Below are positions 1 to 12,799 of a stretch of DNA of 64,000 bases, piece after piece; within the stretch, counting starts at the first letter, position 1; every line of letters starts with the position of its first letter. The stretch covers positions 1,178,001 through 1,242,000 of the forward strand of contig JAMJFZ010001657.1 in NCBI GenBank assembly GCA_026225945.1, given 5' to 3'. This DNA is from Cricetomys ansorgei. Taxonomy: Eukaryota > Chordata > Mammalia > Rodentia > Nesomyidae. The position numbers were made by a program, and so were the translations under genes. Below the pieces are notes generated by a model. It was given only the letters and a program-made list of their open reading frames with translations. It was not told the DNA's origin and searched no databases.

Positions 1-898
1 TTCTGCAGAGAAACGAACTTCTTCCTAAGCTGAAAGATTCCAGCCCCAAACTCAGGCTTCCCGGAAACACTCTCTGGCCTGTTAGCTTTGGGGCTTGCTG
101 TGTATGTAGAGATGTGTCCCTGAGTCCCCAGAAATTCTCCTGCCACAAGAGAGCCTCCACGAAACCCAGCGGGAGCATCTTCTTTGTCTTAGAACCAGAT
201 TTTGAAAATTGTCCTATGACACCAGTCTTTGAAGAAAAGGAAGAACTGTTGTTTTCCTTAGAGAAGGGAGAGGTGACAAAGAGAAAGGCAAATTATTTGT
301 CTTAGATGAGGACCAGAGAGGTCGGGAGTGAGTTTCCCTAGACACCCAAGGCTAACATGTCCTTGTGTTTGCAATCCACAGCCCTTGGCAGAGGTGTCTT
401 TAGTGTGGAGCCTTCTGAACTTCCAGCTGCTTCACTGTCCTGTCCCAGTGTGGACAAACACTTCTTAGGTGTTGATAAAACCTTCCTCCTGTGCTGCCAG
501 TCCTTATGTATGCCTCCTTCCAGCCATCTCTTCTCCTTTGCCTCACCCCTCTTATCTTTCCTAACCCCAGAGTCAGGCAGGACTTATTACATCCAAGTGT
601 AGTCCATTTTCAGGCCCTGGAAACATTGGTTGGACTTTTGTTGCCAACAGCAACTATGAGTAAAATATTCCGTTATCTTTCTCCCTCCACAGAGTGTTTT
701 CTGATGAGACGAACTTTCAAGAAAACCACTTTCCTATTCGTATTCCAGAAAAGCTGCTCCTTGGAATGTGAGTGAGAGGTGGGTCGTGAAAGATAAAAGA
801 ATTCAGCGTAAGGGGCGATAGGAACATCTCTTCCTACTCAGCCTTGTGCTTTTGCTGTTAAGAAAATGATAGGTCCGTTACAGAAAACAATACATTAA

Positions 899-990
899 GA
901 AAAGAAAGGATGAAAGGAAGGATGGAGGGAGAGAGGAAGAAGAGGGTAGGAGGGAGGGGAGGAAGGACAGAGGGACAGAGACAGAGGAAC
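899..990. repeat. Purine-rich (GGAA/GGGA) low-complexity tract
   Basis: An almost uninterrupted A/G stretch built from GGAA, GGAG and GACAGAG units. Confidence 0.75.
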
Positions 991-2234
991 TGGAAATGAC
1001 TCTGCTGAAGTCTCTTGGTGTCATCAGGTTGTCACAGTGATATCCCACCCCCGAGTTCCAGCAACTTCCGGCTTAGTATCTTCCTGACAGCTAGCTCTGC
1101 TATGGGCTTCCTGCTTCACCCCTATGCTCCTATGCTCTTGGCTTTTCTTGAGCCCTCTGAACTCAACCCCCCTCCCACCACCACCACCACTAGAAGACTA
1201 GAATCCAGTTTCCTCAGAATGATGGCAAGCTAAGGTCATTTTCTTATACTTCTGCATGCTTTCTTTTGGGGGCTCTCCTACCAACTGTTCTCATTTCAAC
1301 CCAGTTATGTTCCAAAGAGCTGACTCTTTACAGAGAAAAAGATGTCCAACTTCTCAGGTAGCTTGGAGCCTTGAGTGCACACCATTGGTGATGTTCATGA
1401 AGAGCTAACCTCAGTGTGTCCTGCCACGCTGACCTTGTGTTCACTCTGGTCACTGCTGGTTGGAGAAATGGGTTATAGTCAAGGTCTTGGGGTCGTAATT
1501 AATCTTGAGATTCTAGGGGTTCATCTCATGGACCAGTGAGCAGGTATCTTCTGCCACGAAGGGTGAAGACCTAGAACTTGGGGGTTTCAAGCTGCTTCTG
1601 GAGCCTTGGCCCATCCTTTCCTGATCACACAAGACCAAAGGCTTCCCCCAGGCACAACCCCCCCCATATGTCCATAGGTATTCTTTCCTCTTCCCATTCT
1701 TCCCTATCCCTGGTGGTCATAGTCAGTTCTCCCCCAAGAGAGGAGATGAGTGTGTTGACTGTAGCACCCCAAGCTCAGTGCACATGTCCCTTCCCTTTGA
1801 CTCTGCCAACATTAACCACGATCTTCAGTGAGCAGGACCAGTCAGCTAAGCTTTCCAAATACTCAGCTTCATGGCCACCTATCCATAACCAAATCCTGAA
1901 CCAGGGACAGTGTGAATAGCCCCCAATTCCTAACTCCAGTTTCTAGCCCCCAATACTCTGGAATATGTCTGTATAGAAGTAGCTTAGCCTAGGCATCAGG
2001 AAAGGCTTGGCAGTAACCTTGCCTTTGATCACACAGATCCTGCACAGACGCTGCTCATATGCACCCTGAGAGAGGGTGGGGAGACACACATCCAGGGGAC
2101 ATGCATTATGGAATTAATGTGCCCCTTTGGAGGGGGACTAACAAAGCCCTTATTTGTCGATGCTAGTATATGCCAAACACAGTCCTGGCATGTGGTTAAA
2201 GCAGGAGGAGAAGGAAGATGTCAAGTGGCAATCC

Positions 2235-2400
2235 AGGTCTGGAGGCTGGAATTGAATTCCAACCTGTCGCCCTAGGCTAGCATACAAACTCCCAGTGGGA
2301 AATCATTAAATGTGAGCTCTGCGACCTTGGGCCAATCATGTAGCCTTCTTACTTATCAATTTTCCCATTCCTTAAAAGGCCTGCTTCAATTTTAAAATGC
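2235..2400 (+). repeat. MIR-like ancient SINE relic
   Basis: The order of landmarks matches the MIR core: GCTCTGCGACCTTGGGC, then a pyrimidine block and TCAATTTTCCCATTCC, equivalent to the usual CTCAGTTTCC...ATCTG segment. It is strongly diverged and its borders are estimates. Confidence 0.5.
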
Positions 2401-3540
2401 TCAAGACTCCTGACTCAAAATCTGAACATCCTGTAGAGCCAGGTAGAATCTGGCAATTTACGCATGGAAGCACAGGCAGACTCTGACCAGTTCTATGACC
2501 TTGGAGATGAGGAAAGATGTGGAGGAGGCAGCTTCCAAGCTGAGCCTGTCACAGGTTTCCATCACAGTGCCTCAGCCTGCAGCCCTTTGGTGCTGTGGAT
2601 TCCACCTCTCACTGGGTGTCATTTGGGAGACAGTAATGATAACTAAGTTTATCCCTCTTTTTCGCCGCATCTCCAGTGGCCAGGAGCAGCTGCACCGCAG
2701 CAGGGACAATACAGAGATGAGCTTGCCTGTTGTTTGTCCCTTGCTGCTCATGCCCTTAGGTGCGCGTGGATATATACATGGTATCGTAGGAAGCAGTAGC
2801 AATCATTTGCTTACCAGCTACACAAGTACCATTTAAGGTGGGCATAAGCATTGGGATTTGGAAACTGAAGGCTAAACCTGCAGCTTGAGGAAGCAGAAGG
2901 GAAATCGAGAACCCCATTTACGTTAGTAAACTATGGAGACAAGCCACCATATCACACTCCTACTGCCACCAGCCAGCTGAGAGGTCCCTGTGCAGAGAGC
3001 CATCACAGTTTGGTCCCAGGTCTATCTAGCTTGCCACCATGGGCTTAGATGGTGGAAAAAATACTTGGATCCTACAGGACGCACCAGCACAGCCAGTGGA
3101 CTCTTCTGTTCCAGCCTGGACTTAGAGCCAGGCAAAGACCGTCATTAGTGAGGGCTCTGCACTCCGCCCCCACCTCCACTTTCCTGTCGTAATGTAAGAA
3201 CCCATGCCAACCAGGAGTGTGGCTTTCCCATGGAATCAGAAACAGAAGGGAGTTTTCAGAGCCAGCAAATATGTTGAGGGAAATTAGAAGACCACTCTGT
3301 CCACTCAGAAACACCTTCCTGATTTTCCAGGGCCTATGGAATCCTTGGTGTTCCAGAAGGCCAGTGACTTCCATCTTCTTAGACAGACTCCCAGGATGGA
3401 GTGATGTGGCTTCTGAGTCAATGCACATGGTCCTTAGTTGTGCGGACACACATGGACATCTATCCATCTTCAGTATGTCCGTCTTCAGTAATCTTCATTC
3501 GACACTATTGTGGCTAACTGGCTGTGGATGTGATAGGCCC

Positions 3541-3686
3541 CTTTTCTTTCTTCATTCCTTCTTTGCTTGCTTGCTTGCTTCCTCCCTCCCTCTTTTCTTT
3601 CCTTCCTCCTTCCATCCCTCCCTCCCTCTCCCCTTCTCCCTCCATCCCTCCCTTCCTTCCTTTCTTCCTTCCTTCCTTTTTTCCCC
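3541..3686. repeat. Polypyrimidine microsatellite (CTTT/CCTT/CCCT)n
   Basis: About 145 bases almost entirely C and T, including TTGCTTGCTTGCTTGC and repeated TTCC and CCCT units. Long homopyrimidine tracts of this kind can adopt triplex (H-DNA) structure. Confidence 0.85.
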
Positions 3687-4609
3687 TTAATTAATTAAAA
3701 CCAAGTAATCATGCCACAACAATTTCCGTGCACTTTTTAAAACCAGTGGGCTTGGATTCCAATGTCTGAGACTCTCCCATTAGTTTTATTTCAGAATCAG
3801 AAATGTTTTTCCTTTTTCTATTAGTCATCGAAAAGGACAACATCAGGCTCTTAGCTCCTCTGTCCCATTGGGATTGACAGATGTACATGGGATGAGATAT
3901 TTTGACTCAAAGGCTTTAAAGTCCTTGCTAAAACTGAACAACCTGTCTGTGCCCCCACCACAGCGAGGTCAGGGCTGTAACAACACACGATTTAACTTCT
4001 TGAAACCTGTGGTGCCTTTTCTCGTGGTGCTTTTCTGTCGTGTAACTCCACTCGAGGTGGCCACTTGCAGCAAACAGCAGTACCAGGACTTCTCCGGGGT
4101 CTTCCATGCCAGTGCAGTCAGAGACATGAACGTGTACGTATGTCAATCACCACGGATATAGATGTGCCACTGTGGTTCCGTAACTATATAACTGAGGTTC
4201 TGATTCAGCTTTGGTGGGAGTTGATCGTTCCTCTACAAAAAGTGTAACGCTCCACTAGACCTACTGACTCTCTGGAGAGTAATGACGCCGACAGATGAGA
4301 AGAGCTGTCCTCCTGTTCCTGCAATGAGCGATGATCTCTCTGCTTTTTTTTTCTTTGTGAAAGTTGCTGTCTCCATAGCGCAAAGGGTTAGATAAGGGAG
4401 TACAGGGCAGCTTCTTTTAGACTTACTTTGGTGCTTATATTTTTTTTTTTAAAAAAAAATCTCTGTTCATTTTGCTTTCTTGCTCACGGCCAGAAGCTGC
4501 TTTTCCAAAAAAGAAAAGAAAAAAAAAAAAAAAAACAAAATCTCAACTCACCAATCAAAGTTGACAAAGGTTGGTTTGGGAGTAAGAGAGATCAGGTATT
4601 CTTGATTTG

Positions 4610-4750
4610 TGTCCAAACTAAAGATGGTTTCCTCTGTAACCTGCTTAGGTCTCTCAGACTCAGTTTCTCCATCTAAAATGGTTCTTGTACTATTCCATAC
4701 CTCATGGGGAAGGTTACTCATAGGACTGGATGTTGGAGCACAGTCAATAA
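4610..4750 (+). repeat. MIR-like relic
   Basis: CTCAGTTTCTCCATCTAAAATGG, a typical MIR 3' landmark, is followed by a region that plausibly continues the element and ends with an AATAAA-type A/T segment. Diverged; assignment is by eye. Confidence 0.5.
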
Positions 4751-5887
4751 ACTAATAATCTGGAGACAGCAGCTTGACCTGATTTCGAGATGCTATGTGT
4801 ATGTCACCGAGACTGTAACCCTGAGGTTTGCTTTGCTCCCTCTCTGCCTCCACCTTCACCGTCTCATGTCCTCCCTCCAGTAATACCTTTGGATGCTGTG
4901 TGGCTGATGGAGATTCTCTAGGGAGGTAGGGAGTGCTAATTTCTCCCAAGGTAACATCACTAATGCTGTTTAAGGTGCTAGAATCAAACCTCATTTTATA
5001 CACTTTGGTTCTTAGAGAAAAACAAAACATGCAGAATTCTTTCTGTGCAGCCTTACAATTGATTGTTACAGCTGGTTGTTTCTCCAAAAAGCGAGAGAGA
5101 GTAGAGAACACAAACAAGATGCAGAGAGATTCTGCATAAAATGGAACTAAAAGACCTTTGTTATTTCCTATATTAATGTAAACTACCATATATGTATACA
5201 CACATATGTGTGTGCATATATGTCTATATATGCTGGAGGCATATAGCAGGAGTGGAAACGTGTACAGTATTCTAAGCGCTATTTTCAGTTTTCCCTTGGT
5301 TTGTGATGCTTGGTACATGTGTGTTCAAGAGAATCCAGTGTGGATTGGATGACAGGTGCTGCATGTGAAACGGGAAATGCTTCATCTTTTGTTCTCTTCC
5401 ATACCTTCTTAGAAGGCAGGCTGAATGAGAGGAGAGAGACCTAAATCAAGATGCAAATATGCTTTCTCACGTTCTGCACATGGATATTACACTTGGGTGT
5501 TGTTTCTTCCCCATTTGAAAGCTTACTGATGGCTGCCTAAGGTGTTCACACATAACGTTTACCTCAAGAAAGCTTAAAAAAAATAAAAGGCAGTTTTTCT
5601 CTCTCTCATCTCTTAAAAAGTAGTGACTCTCCCCTAACCAAAATGCGGGGCATTGCCACAGAGAGATAAATAAGAGATCTAACCATTTCTGGTGCTTTTC
5701 TTCATGCCTCGTCCCCCACCCTGTCTTTTAACTGCTACTGTAAGCAAAAGTCTGAGATACTACTTTGGACAAGAAGTGGTGTAAGGATTCAGGCACGGTG
5801 TACTGGTGAATCCAAACTTTGCCGGAACGGGCGGCAAGGGGTTTTTCAAAGGTTGGGGTTGGCTTGTGTGGTTTTGGGGTTAGTTCT

Positions 5888-5888
<1 letters not shown>

Positions 5889-5933
<45 letters not shown>

Positions 5934-5950
5934 TGTGTGTGTGTGTGTAC
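5889..5950. repeat. (GT)n microsatellite
   Basis: (GT)21 from 5889 to 5930, interrupted by AC, then eight further GT units to 5948. Alternating purine-pyrimidine DNA with Z-DNA potential. It creates spurious Cys-Val and Thr-His open frames on both strands. Confidence 0.95.
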
Positions 5951-8379
5951 TGTATATATGTTTCTGTGTATGACGTGTCTGATGGACAGAGAACAAAATA
6001 CTGCAAACAGAAATGAACAGAAAAACACAAATCTATCAGATGCTATTTCTCAGATGATGTACTTGTTCACCTTGGTGAGAAGCCACTGTCTCACTGTCTC
6101 ACAGCTATGCAATCTTCCAGTTTCCCTCCACCCCCCACCCCTTCACCTCAGATTCCAAGCTGTTTTCCATATCCCTCACAGATTGTGTTCTCCTTTATCC
6201 AAGAACCACAACGACCAATCTCTGGTTCAAGGTGAGCATGCTACAGTGATTCTTTGCCTAAATTTAAGAGCTAACAACACAACAAAAATTTCCTTTGCTT
6301 TCATTTGAAACGATTCGATGTACTATCCTGTTTGGTTCTGTAAGTGATCTGATGTGTATTTTGTGTTTTTGTGTTTACAACTCGTTTTCATCCTTTCTTT
6401 TTGGTTCGAAATGTTTATTTCCTTTAGAGATTCTACTTATCATGGTATATGTTTTGGGGATGTGTTGACTTAACGCAAGAAAAAAAAATTTGGCTTAAGT
6501 GGAACAATGAGCCTGTGATCGCTGAGGCTGGGGGTGGGGTGGGATATAGCATTCACCTGTAGCTATTATTGTAGTCCTTCCAACCTGATCCTGAATCAGA
6601 CCATGGCTGTGAGCTAGTGTGCTCTGGGGAGGATCTGACCTGTTGGATGATTTTCTTTCCTTATTTGTAGTCATCTATATGGAGTAACCTGTTCCCAGAG
6701 GGCCAAGTTGAACCTTCCACCTTAGCTTTTGGCCAGTTTCATCTTTCCCACACAGTCCCCAGTCTGCACTTCATTCCCAGAGACAATCTTAATTTTCTAT
6801 CCTTTCCAATACTCCTCCCCAGCCCCCGCCAACATGAATATCAACTTGCCTGAGTAGAGCCAATGTCTCTTTTTTCCTTTTGAAGTTAATGTAAGTACAA
6901 GGAAACTCTTCAAAGTCTTGAAAGCATAATTGCTCAGGAAGCCAGCCCTTCACCAGCACACTGTATGCAGTGTGTGGTGTGTGGCAGAGTGACGTTATGA
7001 GCAAGGCAGCTTCCAGCTCATTGACAATGTCCCGTGAGGCTAGTTCAAGTGAACTGGTGCAGCTTCACAAAGTCTTGAAAAGCAGTTCTGGGAAGAAGAG
7101 AGGTCCTGGGGTTCTATAAAGCACAACCTAGATAGGGAAAGCCCTGCAGGCAGACCGCAGCTCCTCCCCTTCTAGGCTGAGAATGCACAAGTCTGACTTT
7201 TGTTCATGGTTTACAAATCTTGCACAAGGTGGCTGAGCCATCCAAGACAGTTTTTAACAGACAAATTCAGACACTGCCTAACTGCTGTAGCACAAGCTAC
7301 TCCCTCTCCCAGGTTGACAGGAACATAGATGGAATTCCTTTGAGACGAAGGAGATCATTGGTTTCATGAGAGCAGCGTAGTCTTTAGCACCAACCCCTCA
7401 TCTCCCAGTTCTCTTAGCTATCAGGGGATGACCCATCCCAGAAACTTCTTCCTCTTTTTTTCTTCTAAAAGACGCATTCTTTGGAGGTTGTTTTCTGGAG
7501 ACTTGGAGGCCCACCTATACAAGCACCCCCCTCTCACAAATATTTCCCAGAATATAAGCCATCTGCATGGTTCAGAAAATCCTGGCAGCATCAGTTCTAA
7601 AACACAAAATTCCCTAACAACTGGTTCTCGCCAAGAAGTGGTTAAGGAGCTGGGGCTCTATCTGCAGTTGCTGAGTTCTTGTCCTGAGACACCTTTTTCT
7701 CTGGATCTATGCTATCCATGTTCATGCCCAGAGATGGCTACTCAGATTTGATGTTTCCAGGTCTTCCAAGAGATATGGGTTTGGGACAAAATGAAGAGGA
7801 TCCAAGGTGGAGAAGTATGCTAATCTTTTGCTTTTTATGGCAAATCAGACTTCTCTGACTTCTTTGGGGATATGTCCACACGTGACTCTGGGAAGGGTCA
7901 CGAATCCCTGCCTCTGAGGCCTGTGATGGTAATGATTCTCAGGGACTGTGCCTGTGGGTACCGGCTCTTCATCACTATTCATGTGCCGCAGAAGCACCCG
8001 TCAGAGTGGGAACACCCTGCTGTAGCATGTGGGCTGACCCTTGGTAGAAATTCTTACTGTTAGTTACCACTTGAGAGTGCAGAGCTCATGTATATGCCAA
8101 GAGTGCCCAGTCTGGGAAAGCCTGGGAGGCCCAGAGTGTTCCCAGGATGGCTACTCAGAGGAAGGAAGACAGACAGGGAACAACCAAGTTCTCAAGATCT
8201 CTGTGGGCCCAGGAAGCACACTGTCAGAGTAAGTCCCACAACCTGAGTATAGCAGGGCCCTTTCAGAAGGCCAGGAACTCCCATCCATGGGACGGTGACT
8301 TAGCTAAGAGAAAGCAAAACAGGAGACTCGTGCTGGCCCCTCACCTAGCTTTTGCCACCAAAACCTCGCGAAGCCCAAA

Positions 8380-8475
8380 ATCTCACTGCATCTTACAGGC
8401 CAAGGAACAGAGGCTCATAATGCCTTGTACATGGTTCTGTGGTCAGTACAGCTGAGATCTGGGTACTTGGTCTGC
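8380..8475 (-). repeat. MIR-like relic
   Basis: CATCTTACAGGCCAAGGAACAGAGGCTCA followed by CTGTGGTCAGTACAGCTGAG resembles the complement of the MIR 3' half (threshold line and TCACACAGCTAG landmark). Confidence 0.45.
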
Positions 8476-8724
8476 CTCCGGGGGTCACTCCTTTCCAGGC
8501 TCTCTCCATCTTGTTTCTTCTTTCCAAAGCTCACAATGATTAGGTGGCTCACAGTACCTGGCAGAGACTGTTTGAGATGGATAACAAGAAACCTGATGTT
8601 CTGTTTCCATCCAATAAACACAGCAGGAGAAACCCAGCCAAGAATCTGAGAAAGTGACAGCCCAGAGGTGGGGATGAGCACAGGGCCGGGAACTGTGTCT
8701 GCTCTTGTCCCTACATTGCTAGCA

Positions 8725-8830
8725 CGTTACTTGCTTCCCATGAGCCTGTTTGCCCATCTCTAAAATGCAGGGGCGAGTCTGCAGCCTCTGTGAGCCATGC
8801 AACCAGAAAGCACTGGACAGCAAGACGAGC
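8725..8830 (+). repeat. MIR-like relic
   Basis: GAGCCTGTTTGCCCATCTCTAAAATG is a good match to the MIR landmark CTCAGTTTCCTCATCTGTAAAATG; the flanks are diverged. Confidence 0.45.
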
Positions 8831-10899
8831 AAGTTCAGTGATGGAGAGTCTCAAATAATGACCCGATGTGTCCAGACCAGGGAAGGCCAACCATGCTCAA
8901 ACCTTAAACCGGGGAAGGGAAGGCACAACAGGAAGGGGAGCTTAAGTGAGAGTCACAGCCTCCAATGAGGAAGCAATGGAGGAAAGCACAGGGAGCAGAG
9001 AGAGAGCCAGAGAAATGGGCATCTGGGATAGATGAGAAGGGTTTTAAGAGTGGAGAAGATAAGACTGATGGACTCCACTGACTCTATCGGTCCCTTCCTT
9101 CATCTGTTTGTGACAGCAGCTCCCCCAGCTTACTGCCTACTAACAGGCTAACTCAGAGCACTTGCATGGACACACAGTCTAACTCTGCACTGATTACAGA
9201 AGTTGTCCATCACTGAAGCCCTTCCAACCCATGTGCAGAGCTGGATATCATTACACAGGGCACAAAAGGATCTTAGGATGTGAAGGAGACATCATCTCAA
9301 TTTTTCTCATTTCCTCTGTCGCAGGTCTCTGAGGACAAAAGTTACTCTCTCCTTTGTTTCCCATAGGGTACCATGAAATCAGATAACTCTCCCTAAGAAC
9401 TGTCCCAATGTTGTCTACTATAGTCCCAGCTGCTTCCCTTTTTCCTTGAGTCTCCTGCAAGACAGAGATCCAGTATTTTGGACCCTTAGAAGTGCCTGTG
9501 GTCTTGCCTTGCCTAGAAACTCCTGAAGAAAGAATGGAATTATAAACCCATCTGGCCATATTCTCTGAGAATCAAGTGCTCTGACGGACAACCCTATACC
9601 CCCCAGCTAGTCTGGAGAAATTGTCTGACTTCATGGTGGCTTCTGTTTACAGATGAATTTATTTAAGTTCCTTTCTTACCTATCTCAGTATTTGATGCTC
9701 AAAGTTCAAAGGCGAGTCTTTCCTAGTATGGGTCCAGAGGAGAGGAAGAGGCCCTGGGTCCCACCTGGGCAGAAATAGATACCCATAGCATCTCTAAAGC
9801 TTTGAGAGCCTTGAGAGTTCTTCCCTTCTTCCTCAAACCAATCTTCTTGTTGCACTTTTTAAACACACAGATCAATCTGGTCTATGTTGTTCATGGACCA
9901 GGTGTTATACTCAGCTTTGAAGAGACAAAGAGGGTCTCCTGGCTGCTTACAATCCCCAGGACAATGAAGCACAAACACAAGGGCCAACCCAGTCAAACCC
10001 TGGCCTCTCACCCTCACACTTCCCTAAGGTCCTCCCTGCACATATCAGGTGGCCTTCCATCCTTCTTCCATAGTTCCCAAAGAACTAGGCACTCCCACCA
10101 GGACCTCTCAGCCTTTCCTCTGGCCCAAGACTGACCTGGCCTGCAGCTGTCTCCAGTATTTCTCAATAGAGCACATTTCACCCAAAGGAGGACCTGGTCA
10201 CAAGTGGAAACATGTATTAAACTATCCCCTGAAGTCTGGCTCAATGTGAGCCCCATAGATAGGTTGGAGTCCCACTCCCTCTGCGCATCTTGCTCTAAGT
10301 CTATAGAGCTTTCTGGTCACATACAACGTGACCAACAGATTCTTTGCCATCTGCATAGGTCTTATTTGACCTTCTGTGGTGAGTTTGTTTTCATGCTCCA
10401 ATCATCAGGACATAGACATGAGGACACAGAGGAACTTGTCTCTGTAGTAGTCACCCACCCCAGACAGTGGCAAAGTACGCGCATAGTCGGGGCTGAAGAT
10501 GGCCTTCTGGGTAGCCTATTGGCCTCCCCATTGGAAAGATCGTTAATTGAGATGAGACAGGAAAAGGGATGTCTTGGGATGCCAACTGGCAGGCATCTTT
10601 TGTTTCTAAGAGCTGATCCCAGAGAGAAGCTGGGTTCATTACAGCTGGTGTATCAAGGGGCCCAAAGGCCAGCAGTCCTCTTCGCAGGAGCTACCACCAT
10701 GAGGATGCTCCAGGGAATTAAAACCGCCTGCAATGCTCACCACCAACTCCTACCTAGTGAGCTCCTGGCACTCCCCTGTTCCCACCTGGCAAGACTACGC
10801 AGAATAACCCTACAGGACAGGTTACTCCTGATTAGATAATTTAAGACTCCTTCCAGGGTGAGCATAAAGAGCACAAAAGCAAAAGAAAAAAGACAAGCA

Positions 10900-11310
10900 G
10901 CAACAACAAAAACAAAAGCAAGACCATTTATTTTTCTTAATTTTACTAGGGTTTGAAATTGAACACATCTGATACCCTGACTTTAAAATAAAAAAAAAAA
11001 AGTGCTTTTTTTTTCTTTATTCATTTTGAAGCAGGTGTTTTTAATGGGACTTATTTTAGGGTCCGAGATCATTGGGCTTCTGCTGGCCTGGTGAAAAGGC
11101 AGACATTGGTGGCCACAGTATTAAGCCAAATTTAAAATCTCTAGTCGCCTCCATCTGTAAGTGTTCTGTATCTACCTCATTATGATTCTTTTGGGTTTCT
11201 GTGCTTTCGTGTTGTGTAAATGTCAGAGGTGAATTGTAGATAAAAATATATATATATAAAATATATATTTTTTGCTTTGCAATAAAGTTCAAAGCTATAA
11301 CACAGAATAT
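10900..11310 (+). other. Candidate transcript 3' end / 3' UTR-like block with AATAAA
   Basis: An A/T-rich, SINE-free block with T- and A-runs, ending in TTTGCAATAAAGTTC: AATAAA at 11281-11286 is followed at a normal distance by CA dinucleotides where cleavage could occur. The texture is that of a mammalian 3' UTR. The nearest upstream gene on this strand by synteny is Xkr6, so this could be the end of a long Xkr6 3' UTR. That is inference; no coding sequence adjoins it. Confidence 0.3.
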
Positions 11311-12704
11311 TCATGAAATGACATAGCCTTTTCTTGTACTCTATCCTCTTGGTTGTGAACTGTCCTCGGGAGCCCTTTTGCCTATTCACCAGAGTCAATA
11401 TTGTTCTGTTGGCCATTTGATAAGTTATGCTACTTATTTTCACTGTACTTTTTTTTTGACACATTGAATAAGACACTAGGATTCTTGAACAACTCTTGGT
11501 TTCAAAGGTGCTTTATTTCTGTGGATGCAAGTCACCAAAAGGAAATGTCTCTACACTGTAGAGTCTACAGACTGAATCTTCTAGATAATAGGATTGATCT
11601 TGACACCATTGTTCTTTGGGTTTAGAACTAAAAGTTTGCGCATGGGGGGAAAGGAAACATTGGTTCGGTGTTTTTAAAAAGCCTTTTATGTTTATTTATG
11701 TCCAACATAGTTTCCTTTTGTAATCTCAACTTTGTGGCATGGAGCCCAGTATGCACTGACTCCCTAGCTCGTGTTGTCTGACTCGGCTGCTTTCCTTGTT
11801 GATGTTGCTGTTTTCCCTAGGTTGGTATCATGTTGTACTATTTGGAGGTGAACTACTGTACCCAGCCTCCACCTCTTCTCTAAACCTTCTGGAACTCTCT
11901 TCCATACCAATGTGTTATGAGGAATGGTGCTTTGGAACCGTTCACAGTGTACAAGCCAGCGGTACCTAAAAACTCACGTTTCCCAGGAGAGTCCAGATGG
12001 ATAACAGGACAGGTTCGTGGGATCCTGAATAGAAGGTGAATTGTCTTCAATTTTTCCTGTTTATCCACATGTTTGGACAAAATTACCTTCATTTCACTAA
12101 GCACATCTATGTTGCAAGCCATGTATAATTTGTATGCTTCAACAATCCATGCTTTTCCTGTGTCTTGGGCCAAAATATGTACGTCTTTTCTCAAAGTAAT
12201 TCAATGTGCTTGAAATGGGATGGAGAAAGGTTTCAAAATTAGGGTAAAATATCCTTATAAATAACACTTCTGCAAAACTCTAGACTTGTCTTATTATCCC
12301 CCAGACCTGAGGAGCTAGGGGAAAAAGATAGTTGAATGGAGGTGAAAGATGACTTCCCTGTAAATCTAGAAGATGCTACAAGGAAGTGAAAATGCCTATG
12401 ATCCAATTTCATAATAGTTGGTTTTCTCTCTCTTTCTTTCTTCTAACGATCACAAAGAATTGCTTGGCGTATATCAGTGGTTGATATTTCAACTTGTATT
12501 TGAGGGAGGTTTGTTTTACTCTTTAATAACATTGGTCTGGCATTGAAAACAACCAGGGCTAGGTTACAATCTGCTCATCCCTGGCTGTTTCTCTTTTTGT
12601 GGCATGATGGTCTGTACATGAGTTGAAATGCAGATAAAGTATATACTGAAGATGGGACACACTGGTGTTGGAGGGAAACAGTGATAAATATATTTATATA
12701 TAAA

Positions 12705-12730
12705 TGTGTGTGTGTGTGTGTGTGTGTGTG
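12705..12730. repeat. (TG)13 microsatellite, left arm of an inverted pair
   Basis: A pure TG run followed 25 bases later by a (CA)n run (12756-12796), so the two arrays are complementary arms. Confidence 0.95.
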
Positions 12731-12754
12731 TATAACTCGGTGAGTGGGAATACA

Positions 12755-12755
<1 letters not shown>

Positions 12756-12796
<41 letters not shown>
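12756..12796. repeat. (CA)20 microsatellite, right arm of an inverted pair
   Basis: A pure CA run, complementary to the TG run at 12705-12730. Confidence 0.95.

Positions 12797-12799
<3 letters not shown>

Larger units (their letters stand above)
1..10850. other. Intergenic DNA 5' of Pinx1, no supported gene
   Basis: I see no exon chain or RNA gene. Visible content is low-complexity purine DNA (about 899-990), MIR-like relics, a pyrimidine tract (3541-3686), A-rich and T-rich runs near 4440-4540, and a (GT)n microsatellite (5889-5950). Open frames here, including 211 codons at 10204-10839 and 188 codons on the minus strand at 4752-5318, are unsupported. By mammalian synteny this is the Xkr6-Pinx1 interval, but no Xkr6 coding sequence was recognised. 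Confidence 0.6.

Noticed and set aside
4360..4400. tRNA-like A-box resemblance (CATAGCGCAAAGGGTTAG)
   Set aside because: No B box GGTTCGANTCC at the right distance and no cloverleaf could be formed.
4752..5318. 188-codon minus-strand open frame
   Set aside because: It runs through an ACACATATGTG-type low-complexity segment and a MIR-like end, and its product has no recognisable domain.
5728..6308. Overlapping frames rich in Cys-Val or Thr-His on both strands
   Set aside because: Direct translations of the (GT)n microsatellite.
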